Below are positions 8,328 to 20,000 of a DNA stretch of 64,000 nucleotides, one piece after another. The notes beneath the pieces are model-generated. The model did not search any database and was not told the origin of the DNA. It saw only the letters and a list, made by a program, of their open reading frames with translations. A program made the translations under genes and the position numbers. The stretch is taken from the NCBI RefSeq assembly GCF_901709675.1, contig NC_051108.1, forward strand, positions 7,486,631-7,550,630, read 5' to 3'. The stretch comes from Syngnathus acus (lineage: Eukaryota; Chordata; Actinopteri; Syngnathiformes; Syngnathidae). The stretch's first letter is position 1; every line of letters begins with the position of its first letter.

Positions 8328-10420
8328 CAAGTCATCCCAAGACACAATGCGAAAAGCCTCCACTACATCAGCCAAACCCCTGAAGGCTTCTTATGCGGTT
8401 TCTTTGCTCGTAGCTAAAGCCAAAAAAACGTTCACCATAGCTGAAGAGCTGCTACTCCCCGCCGCTGCTGTACTGGCCTAAACTATGCTAGACAAAAAAT
8501 CTGTGGATACATTAAAAACTGTGCCTTTGTCTAATGACACCGTTTGCCGCAGAATAGACAGAATGGGTGTAGACATTCTCGAACAAGTTGTGGGAAAACT
8601 TGGCGACTCTTTTTCACTCCAGCTGGATGAATCCACAGATGTCAGTGGAAATGCACAGCTTGTTGCTTTTGTGAGATACATTGAGACATTTTCTGCAAAA
8701 GTCTGGAGGGGAGAACAACCGGAGAGGACATTTTTAATGTCGTTAACGCATTTTTCTCTGAAAATGGTATCTGCTGGAAATCCTGCACCAGCGTCTGTAC
8801 AGATGCGGCTGCATCAATGACGGGCAGTGCGAAAGGGCTCATTGCGCGGATTAAAAAGGAAAATCCCGACATTAAGTGGACTCACTGTGTGATTCACAGG
8901 GAAGTGTTAGCGTCCAAGAAAATGAGCCCCGTGTTGCATGATGTTTTGAACGACAGCATCAAAGTGATCAACTTCATCAAGTCAAGGCCACTTAATGCAC
9001 GTTTGTTCCGCCGCCTCTGTGAAAACATGGGAGCTGAACACACGCAACTCCTCCTGCATACAGAAGTGCGCTGGCTCTCTCGAGGGAAGATACTCAACAG
9101 GCTGTTGGAGTTACGAGCTGAAGTGCACACCTTTCTGACAGAGTCCCATGCCACCTTGTTCGAGAACACGGACTGGCTTGCAAAGCTTTGCTATCTGGCT
9201 GATATATTCAGCAAACTGAACAAACTGAATGTGTCTCTGCAGGGCAAGGACACCAGCATCCTGAACCTGTATGACAAGGTGGGTGGTTTCCTGAAGAAAA
9301 CAGAGCTGTGGAAAAGGGCATGTGGTCAGGAGGATTTCACCTGCTTTCCTCAGATGGATGCTTTTCTCTCCAATGAAGATGTGGAGACAGCTCCAGTGAA
9401 GTTAGTCATAGTGGGACATTTGACTAACTTGATAAAGGGCTTTCATTGCTACTTTGCTGACATGGAGGAGAAATCTGCACAGCTGGATTGGGTGAGAAAC
9501 CCATTTCTCTTGTCTGAAGCAAAGAGAAGCAAGCTTCCTGTCACTCACCAGGAAAAACTGATGGAAGTGGCATCTGACCGTGGCCTGCAGATGAAGTTTG
9601 GCGCATCCACTCTCACACAGTTTTGGGTGTGTGTGAGGCAGGAGCACCCTGAGCTGGGACAGAAAGCTTTGGAGCAGCTGCTGCCCTTTGCCTCCACATA
9701 TTTATGTGAGACCTCCTTCTCTGCAATGACTGTGATCAAAACAAAGCAAAGAAACAGACTGAGCCTGGAGAAGAACTTGACCACAGCAGTTGGCTCCCTG
9801 CCACCAAGGATGACAAAGTGAGGTACAAGCCCATGTTTCTCACTAAAATGTAGTATGAGTGCAAAAGACTCATTCAAGCTTCAAGACTGTTCAATGCTTG
9901 TTCAATGCTTGTCAAATCAAAATCAAATGTTCAATGCAACAATTCAATTTTAAGAGAAAAAAATAATAATTTTACCCCAAAAGAGGTAAAGTTGATTATT
10001 TTTTATGAGCAAATCTTTATTTATTAAGTTATCAATTTATTTTGTAAACAAGATATTTATTTATAATTAAGTTAATTTATTTTTGTGAACACATTTTTAG
10101 TTATGTATATTTTTATTTCCTTGCAAGAGATTATTACAAGAAAGATTAATATAAATTAGCAGTGTTCTGCATGCAGTATTTGAGTTTTGAAAGGGTTTAT
10201 GCCTTCTTGGTGGTCACTGTTTACCGTTTTTGTTTCTATATGCAATGTTTCTGTCAGGTACATTGCGACAAGTTGTTTAACTTTAATAAATCAAACACTG
10301 ATGGGACAATCCTGTACCTCTTTCTTTTCGACCAGAAATGTGTTGCGCTGGTCAGGGGGTACTTGGCTGAAAAAATATTTCAAAGGGGGTACATCACTGA
10401 AAAAAGTTTGAGAACCACTG
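8328..10420 (+). mobile_element. hAT transposon, right part: transposase and TIR
   Basis: This is the remaining transposase of the ZBED5/SCAND3-like element. The frames are 8333-8480 (ends in a stop after AAAVLA), 8485-8740 (DSFSLQLDESTDVSGNAQLV, with the first catalytic Asp) and 8817-9821 (334 aa). The last includes THCVIHREVL, LLHTEVRWLSRGKILNRL and the C-terminal dimerisation segment YLCETSFSAMTVIKTKQRN. A frameshift near 8745-8815 and the stop at 8478 inactivate it. The right terminus reads AAGTTTGAGAACCACTG and ends at 10420, the reverse complement of the hAT-Charlie-type CAGTGGTTCTCAA. An AT-rich untranslated stretch fills 9830-10150. Confidence 0.88.
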
Positions 10421-11010
10421 ATATATAGTATTGTGTCGTAAAGTAAACTACAATTCGGAAACATCTGGTTGACCTTCCTTTGTTTGACATACCAAAATTT
10501 TGCCGTAGTTTCAGTTGCTTCTTTAAAAGCATTTTCATTTGTACTTTATTTCAAAAATTATTTTTCTTATTGACTGTAACATAGACATGCATTTGAGTAA
10601 GCCAGTTCTGCTTAGCACTTTTTTTTTCCTTTTCTCTTTTGTGAAATCGTCGCTAAGAAAAATTCACAAATTATATTTGTTACATAATTTAATAATCTGG
10701 AATGAGCCCGCAAAAAGTGAACTGCCAAGTACAGTAAGTCCATTTTTAGTCCAGCTTGTTTTACATTTGTGCAAGAGACTGAAACAATTGCACATTGGTT
10801 GGAAGTGTCATTTTCACAGCCAGAAGGATTTTTGTCCCTGTTTCCACTGACAGTACAAAACTCTTTTTGTATTCTCAAAGTCATGCTGAGGTCCAGAAGT
10901 TGTATTATTTGGCACTTTGCGGCTGCCTCGCTTGAAAGAAAAAAAAAAATGGATTTAAAAAAAAAAAAAAGACTCGCATAAGGCCAAGTGAGATTTTGTT
11001 TCGCAGCCTG
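10421..11010. other. adgb 3' flank / 3' UTR
   Basis: This 590-bp AT-rich stretch lies between the hAT end and the adgb stop codon. It has A-runs at about 10940-10973 and a TTTATT at 10545-10550, which is AATAAA on the adgb strand and a possible poly(A) signal. No other gene is seen. Confidence 0.5.
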
Positions 11011-14000
11011 TTAGGCTTCATCCGCCGTGATTTTATCCTCTCTCCTGTTTATGCGATTATTAAGCCATTTGCGAGTGTCTGAGGATTTTTGATTCTGCTC
11101 CGTGTGTATGTCATGGAATTTCTGTTGTTCCTGCACCATCGCCGTCTGGAAACAGACAGTTTTGACGAGAGATGTTTTCATGGGGGCTCAATCGGCGGTC
11201 GTCGACGTGCACGAGAACGACGGCGAGGTGACCTGCTGGTCTTCATATTGCGTCAGGATGCTTTGCATGCGTTCCCTCCTGGTGGCGGCCGTGCGTTCGC
11301 GCTCCTCCACCAGCAGGTCGCGCTCCATCTGGTAAGCCTGGATGCGTTCTAAGCGCTCCCTCCGCTGGCTCTCCTCGAGTTCGGGGTCCAACAGGATCGG
11401 GGTATCGTTTTTCCTTCTGTTTTAATTACACACGAAACTTGTTAACATCTCGCAAGTTGACCGTTTACCAAAAAAATATGCACGTGTATGCCGTGTGAAT
11501 GGAACTGTGGCGGCAGATGTAGAAAATGTGCAGGGCAAATTGCGGCCTGACAATCCGAGTTTTATCTCGCACGCCTGGTGGTAAATCCAAAAAACGACAT
11601 TGGTGCGAGTCTTCCCGCTTTAAGGCTTCATTGTAATGCCGCTGTAAAACAGCAGAGTGTGTCGCCTCGTGTCTGTCCGTGTGCGATAAGCGGAGGGGAA
11701 CGAGCAGAGCCAGAAATGGAGGCAGTTAGCAAAAAGTTTGGAGTTAAAGGGAAGAGGAAAAGTGGCCATCGGAGGTGCAAACGGAGATGGAGGGGAAACA
11801 ACAAAGCGTTTGCCGTTTTCTGGAGTTAATGATGAGGGGAAGCCAGTAGCTGTGCCACTGAAGTAAGACTTAATGAGCATTGGCCAGTACAGCCTATTAC
11901 AGCGGACTGTGTGTGTGTGTGTGTGTGTGTGTTGTGAGACGGTCTTTCAACCATTTTGCAGGCCACACTGTCGGGAGCCATTAACAGCTGCGCACGCGCA
12001 CACACACACACACATACACACACACGAGGGGGGGTGACAGGAGAGGGCACATCTCACTGGCGCGATGAGCTCAACGGGGGTCCTAAAATAGCTTTTTGAT
12101 TAAGAGACCCAAATACCGGCTCATTTGTCACGGCCGGTGGGATGGCCTGTGCGAGGTGGCGAATGGCAGAGCTGATGACATGAGAGACAAAAGCGCATGG
12201 CCGCTGGGATGGAGGCCCTTCGCTGACTTGGCACTTTAGATCCCGACGGGCGCGAAGAATTATACTGTATGTGTGCAAATATATTTTGGGGAATTTGTAA
12301 CGGCTTGTATACAAAGTTTTCTCTGCAAGTGCGCACACTTGGGGCTGACAACAAGGCGCTCTAAAGATTCTTTAGCAGAGGGACCCACCTGATGAACGGT
12401 GTGCAGTCTAACGGAGGAACAACGATGCTTAAGAGTTCTTCAATTGGTATATTGGGAGCATCGGGCGGAGTAGGGCTGAAGCCGCCACCGCCGCGGCCGT
12501 CGTCATCTTGTGGGGAACAAATATTAGAAGGAGTGCAAGATGAAGCGCTTCAAGTGTGTGGACGACGCCACCGACCCGATTCGGTGGTGGCCGGCTCTGG
12601 AGCGGGATCATCACCATCTTGGGTGAAGTAGAATTGACTGAGCCACTTGAGACGTAGCTGCCACGCCTTGGACAACACAAACATCATGACAGACAATGAG
12701 AGAGTAACACGACATACAGACAAAAGTATTGGGACGCAAAATTGATTGGAAACATTCAGACTAGGGGTGAGTACTTGAAGTGGGGCAATACCGGTTTTAT
12801 TTCAAGGTATCAGATACTCACGAAACCTGCCGATACCAGAGTCTTCCTCGCCAGTAGGTGGCACTATACCGTGGTGTCATGTGTCAGAAATATTTTTTTT
12901 CTCAATGTAGTTATAATTTTTTTTCCACAATTATCCAGTATCTCTCGGCAATTTATACTTCCAAATATTTCGCAACCGTGACCACAAGCCAACTGCCCTG
13001 TCAACAAAACCAAAAAACCAAAAACCAAGATGCACTGTAAGGGTGAACAAAAGTGGCGCGTCCCCATACTTTTGCCTCCCTTCCCGACACAGGCAGCCAC
13101 TCTGTTACCTTGGCAGCCCGGCCCGGTTCAGCTGCCTCCCAGGCTCTTTTAATAGCCTTGATTTGCTCTATTCGCTCAACATCCTTCTTCACCACGATGC
13201 ACTCAGCTTGGCTCTTGTCGACCGCCACATGTAGCGTGTAGTTGGCCTTGCTCAAGTCGAGACACTGCACAAAACAAAGAAAACACACCGGCGCAAACAC
13301 ATCTGAAGGTCACCGCGCTGCAAACACACGATGAGTCTGTCTCTTTCAATGAGAAACCCTGCCTGGATTTAGATTTTTTTTTTTTTCCATGATGCGGCGC
13401 TGGCTGAATATAATATGTCATTGTTCAGTTAATTTATTCGCAGATCATGACATGGGCAGCTTCCAATGACGCTGTGCCGCTAATGAAAGAAAACATTCAA
13501 ATGGAAATGCGCTGCAGAGAGCCGGCACGCTGGAAAAAAAACAAAAAAATCTGCCTTTCAAATTTGATTGCGCTCATGATTAAGACGCATAGCAAACATT
13601 CTGTGTTTATCGCGAGGGACGTGTCCTAGCCACAACAGGTGAAAATCCACATCCACAAATAAAACCACGTTTATTTTGTAGTGTCTCTGTCTGAGACTAG
13701 CTTGATAGGTCCGTTAACATTATATTTGTCTCTCCTTAAAGTCACGCAGTTGAAGGTTTCAAAGTAAAATTTAGACAATTATGTGACATGCACACACTTG
13801 CGGCTGACAACGAGGCACTCTAAAGCCACCGCAACAGCCGTATAATATAAAAACTGAAATGGAGAAACACAGTTTAATGCCATATCTCCGTATTGATTTC
13901 AGCTTGAAGATAGAAAAAAAAAATCCCTGCAGTAGAATATTTGTACAAATTATTGTCTTTACGTTGCAATGTTGGCATCTGTGATAAACTGTATTACCAT

Positions 14001-17000
14001 TTCTTCCCTGGAGACAGATGAGGAGCTGCTGTTCCTTTTGTCATCTTCGCCTTTCCGGTTGACTTTGGCTGCGTCAGTGCTCGTTTCATCGCTGCCCGAT
14101 GTGGCGGAGACCGATTCCGTCAATTCCTCCGGAAAGAACACTGCATTTTGCAAACACAGAGATTCATTGTGGCATTCAATTTTCTCAGCTGATTTCTTTT
14201 TTACCCAAGACTACCACTAGGTGTCACTATTGCTCTGTAACATTCCATGTCTGTCAGGCGTCTTCAAAAGCGTTGACTGGTTTTATTCTATTTTATTTTA
14301 ACTTTAGAATTCCGTGACTAGCTTTTCTTTAAACTTGTATCGCAGCTCAAGACATATTCAAATGTGAAAATATTTCATCCAAGTTTTATGGCTCGTATAG
14401 GCAGCAAGGCGGTTAGCTCATCTGCCTCATCACTCAACTTTGGGTGGTGTCAAAATATTGTAAAACCTTATTCCCCACCTAAAATGAAGAAAAAATCCTT
14501 GGGGACTGTGCCGCGTACGCACTTGTGTGCTAGATGGCACTGTTGCACTTCCCAACTAAAATGGACGCCGAGAGGAACAAAAGAAAAAAAAGACTCCCTC
14601 CCGACAACAATCCATCATTTAGCCCCACCACCAAGTTGCTCTCATTGAAGCCATTTGGAAATTCAGCACCGTGCTATTTTGCGATAATAAAACCCATATA
14701 CGATAAAGGCTGTTATCATGCACAGGTGCACAAACCCCGTTAATGAAAACAAAATGGGGTTGTGTGCTGAGCAGCGAGAGTTTAAAAGCAGGATTTTACT
14801 GGGGCTTGCAGGCAGGCGCGCATTAAACAGGCACGCGCCACTATTTGGGGGATGTTCAAAGTGCGGCGTGGCGTGAGCTAACCATGTAGCATATAGAGGG
14901 AGCATGATCAAGGGCACAGCCTCGCCGTTGAGACGTGACTTAACTGGGTGAAATTAATTCACTTTCCTGCTGAGATATTTCCCAGGGCACAAGAAGAGCA
15001 AACTTATTTCCCATTGACCCACTTGCTCAAGCCTGGTGGTGAACTATAGGAGGCTCGTGCGGTCGCTGGACTACAAGATTCATATAGAGCTGGTAGCGAG
15101 TCATCAAGACAAGGATGATTGCTGTCACACACACGTTGTGCAAATTGCAAAGGATGCAAGTGCCTCTTGTGCGCCGACGCTCACCTGACCTGCTAAAATT
15201 AATTCACCACTCGAGAATTCTGAAGGTTTCGCTATTGTAAAAGGATAATTAAGTCCGCCGACGCGGGGGTGATTTAGAATTCATTTATTGTATTGCTCAT
15301 ACCGAATGGGCAATGCAGTGTCCCCGGTTCATACTAACCAGCCAGGTTCTGTTTATTTATATGATGCACATGAATAAATATGAAAACTTTTACTTTGGGT
15401 ACCTTGGGTTTCTTTGAAACTGAGCAGATTAGCGAAGGCCAACTGGGACTCATCCAAATTCCAGCTGTGATACAGCACCTCTGCCCTCAGCAAATACCTG
15501 TAATCCTGCCATACATAAAAAAAAAAAAAAAAAATTAAACGGCTCAAACTCAATTTGCCAATACCGAGCATCAAAATGTCTCCTGTGGCCTTAATCACAT
15601 AACGCCAGCTGTAATTGAACTTAAGGACAAATCAATATGCGTTTGCTCCCGCCTGTTGATGCTTCACGGGATTCGACATGATCCACCTCATTACCGTCCA
15701 CACCATTGGTCATTCTTCATTAGCGCCTCTGCGTGATAGCTCGGTGGTGTTTAATTAAAAAAAAAACATCTCGGGCATTTAATAGTTAAAGTGCTGCTAT
15801 GTCAGACAGTAGCAACAGAGCAACCGGCGAATCCACGCAGTCGGCGTTACCGGCGGCTTAATGGGCGGCGGCAAGTGGTCATCTTCGCAGTCCGATTTCC
15901 CCGACGTACTGCTCTCCTTGTCTTCGTCCTGGCTGTCGTCTAACGCCTTGATCTCTTCCTCCTGGGCCGGGGCCGTGTGCTGGTTCTCCTCTACCGCGCC
16001 ATTGGGAGCTGTAACGAGCAGAGCAAAGGCCTGAGTCGGAGGAAAATAAAAAGACAAACGTCGAGCCCTGTTATTGCAGCGGGAAGTGGAAAGCAAATTA
16101 AAGAGAGGAAAAAGTTTCTCCTTGACGGAGTGTGGTTCATTCTAAGGACAATACAATGGAACCTTAAAAAAAGGGGAACTAAATCTGATCCAGTTGACTT
16201 CCAAGTCATTGTATAAGACATGGTTTAAAAATCATATTTAAAATTCATAATCGTTAAAATAATCATTAACTGAACCCCTTCATACAAGTATAAAAACATC
16301 GACTGTTGAAAAAAATAAATTAATTTGAACACTGATTCCCATATGGTCCCAAACCTGAAGGCTCCTCCTCCTCCTCTTCTTCCTCCTCCTCCTCCTCTTC
16401 CTCCTCCTCCTCCCTCTCTTCGTTGGGCAGGAAGTTGGCGACGGGAATGACGACGTGGCCTTGGCCGATGGCGCTGGCCACGACCGTCTCTTGCTCTATG
16501 ATTGACAGACGTATCTTGACGTAACGGCTGGATGCCTGAAAGTGAACGGTGCCGACGAGAGGCACGGTCACCTTCACCGTATAACTGCAAGAAAAAAAAA
16601 AAAAAAAAAAACACAATTGGCGTCAGCCGTTATTTTTACCATGTTAGATTTACAAGAGGAATACTGTGAGTGTTTGTTGGTCTTACCCACATATAATATT
16701 ATAAATGTTGGGAATGTAATAATCCTGGAATTCCTGCACAGCAAACGTTTCGAGCGGAGGCGCACGAGACAATTTCGGGAGAGGCTCTCGGGTGGTAATG
16801 AAGCGCATCGTCCACTTGGCGTTGGCGGGTGGCAAGTCGGACGTGAGAACCTCGGCGACAAACGTGTAACCCAGCTGCAGAAAAAAGAAATTCAATGTGT
16901 TATATGACATGAGCTTGTCGGATCACAATTTCACAATTAACCTAAAACACGCCGCTCAAACCTCATTGGGTTGATAAAGAAGGGGCGGGACTTTTGTGAG

Positions 17001-20000
17001 GAGCTTGCTTAGATCTTCTCCGGTGTCGTTATTGATGATGTGCAGCCGAGAATACGGGACCGGACTGTCGACCTTTGTCAACAGCAGCGTCTCCTTCGTG
17101 AAAAAGAACACCTCTCTTCACACGCATACGACACAGAGAAAGAAGCCAGACAAATTTACAAGGGAGATAGAAAAAGAAAAGTCACGATGACAAAAGATGT
17201 CCGACCTAAAGACCAAGATCCAGGAGTTGGCTTTGTCCAGGAGGTTTACAGAGTAGTCCGTGAAGACTACTTTAGTCCATTCATCCAGCTGACACGGGTA
17301 GATTGGGCTTTTCCTGTCAAACAGCTCAAACATGTACCTGAGCAGCGGAACAAATTATTATTGCCCGTGTCATTGACAGCTTGACTCAAAAAAGCTTTAA
17401 TACCAATTCTATTTTTTTCCCGAGGGAGGGGGGGGGGGGCACAATGTCCACAGGATGAAGCAGGCCTTTAACGCTAGTGCAAAAAACGTACTTCCCCAGG
17501 CGGTGGGTCATACGGCAGACGCCGCGAGCTGCGTTGGAACCACGTATGGATAAACAGCAGATGGTACCGCTGGGATAAAAGATGGAACACAATGTGGAAA
17601 AAAATAATGCTCCCTGCCTGGCCGCCGCAACCGGGAGAGGGAGCCAATTTCGGGCGTGAGGCAGAGCGCGGGGAGCTCAAAGGGATGAAAGGATATCAAA
17701 TATAGAGCGCGTATTCTACAGAGCGGCGCTGTAGCATTCTAATCGTCTCGCTGCTGGTTTGAAGGCATAAAGTCTAAGACGTGAACGGCTGGGAAAAAAA
17801 AAAGACAAGAATAACCTTCATTTACCGGAGGAGGGAGGTGGCGTGTTTGTCAACGTCGCATTCCACCTTTACCCACATGTCGGAAAGCGCAGCAGACGCG
17901 CAGATGCTCTCCTTGGTGCCTGCACGACAGGAGGAGCACGATTAAAGATGAAAGACAATGCACGTTGCCAATACATGAAACATTTATTGGGGTTGACCTA
18001 CTTTCGAGCAGAAAGCCTATTTTGCCTCGACGGGCAGGGGTGGGGGGAACGTTCTTACTGTATTTCCACGTAACACCATCGCAATGGCTTCAACTTGTCT
18101 TGCACGTGCACAGGTGTCACATTGTTTTGTCTCACGATTTAGCAAGCCAGCTACTTTTTTCTAACGGCCTCCCCCTCTCCGAAAGTGATACATTGGGGTC
18201 GAGGCGAGCCACAGAGAGATGAAGACCTATCATATTTATCACCCGAGGGAGGCTAGCGAGTCAGGGATAAAAAAAGAAGCATGAACATCAACCAAGAAAG
18301 AGTTGTTCTGCTGCAGAAGAGGCTGACTGCTTCCCTTAATTAATCAGTTTTCAATTTTAGTGGCAACCATGTTTAGAGGACCCTATATGGGAACACGAAA
18401 GTATAGCCTAGCCTTCAGCCCGCGCAGAACCACTGCTAGCATGCGCGGCGTCGTGTGTATGTATTAGCATGGTAGTGAGCCGCGCTCTGTCAGAAGGTAT
18501 TAGAAAGAGTGGCAGTGTCATCCTCCGCTCAGAGGCTCGATACGTGCCACCGGCCTGGATCAAATTGTGACCAGAAGAAGCAGACGGTGCCTAGCGCGTG
18601 CTTTTATGCGTTTGGACAGCGCGTCGGACTCTCCCCTCATAAAGACAGATGTGCTGCTGCCTCTTTACATTCCCAACGATAAACTAGCTACTCTCCTTCT
18701 TCAAGCATAATATTTGACCTTTCAATCGAAGCGTGTACCTGCTTTGGAGGATCTGTAGACCTCTCGCGCCAAAAGTCCCCTGAACGCAGCTTGCAGCACA
18801 ATGGCTGCTTTGACCTCTTCCTCTGTTGGCTGCCTGTCAATCCACGTTTCCGGAGGCTTTGATTCTTGACACGCTTTTGGGGAAGAGCAACAAAAACTAT
18901 TATGTTTCATTTGGTAATATTGGTAATAATGTATGCAACAATGTCCACACAGAAATTACTCGTTACATGCAGGGGAGTGCGGCCTACGCGTCCTAGCCAA
19001 CAGTAAAGGGTCGGCAGTGAGGGCCAAAACAGCAAAGCGCTCCTGCGGGGTCATTTCCCTGCCCAGGGCATCACACAGCATATGATAGACAGCCAGGCTG
19101 AAAACCTGAGGGTCCCACCGCACACACACGAGAGGAGGCGATTTATTTTAGCAGCAATGTAGAAATTTAAATTAAAAAACAAACAAACACATTTTCACCT
19201 TTTGGACGTGCCAGTTTTCCAGCGGGGTTTGTTTGGGACTGCAAGCTTCCTCCAGGCTGTGTCTGATTTCAGGATTTTGCCCATGCTGGTGGTCATGAAA
19301 GGAAGCCACCACTCTGGTCAGGGCACACATGATGGCCTTAGCTCTCTCGTTAAAACGGACACTTTCCTATGGAAAGAAGAAAAAATGGTTTTATACATAT
19401 TTAGTTACGTAGCACATATTATGGAAATGTTTTGATTGCTTGTATATAGCTATTAAAAAAATATTCCAAAAATATGCTCGAGTGGTGATGAAAGTGAGCT
19501 TGCGTGATTCACCTTGGTGCAGAGCCACATAATGTCATCCTCCTCCCCAAAGGAGAAAGGTGTTTTGCTAAACAGATGCACATTGTAGCCCAGCTCTGCG
19601 TACGTGTGAAAGGACAAAACATGGCGCCTGAAGGTGAGAGAGCAAACATGCAATGGTGATTTTTTTCCCCCAATTTTTTTTTACCCCCTTGCATGGAACG
19701 TGTTCCACTTTGGAGGTTACAAAGTGATTTGAAACATGTTTATAGTGACACGGAGATTGTCCCAGTCGAAGAAGCGGCAGTCTGGTGCGTTCTCTTAAGC
19801 GCCGAGCAGAGTTCACGGTCTGGTCAGACCTGAGGAAAAGTGGAACTCCATTTCCACGACTCCATTAGCTTTACATAATTCAGCCATCGCCTACTAACGC
19901 GACAGACGAGCACCGGCAGGCGCCGTATAGAATAGACGGCATCCGAAATTGAGATGAAGCCGGATGAAGGGAAAGACGATTTGCGAAAATGGAGACAAGT

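Noticed and set aside
17474-17595. Candidate adgb exon (acceptor TTTATCCCAG, frame [12 protein letters not shown])
   Set aside because: The acceptor at 17338 gives [16 protein letters not shown], which fits androglobin and the phase; including this segment would break the frame.
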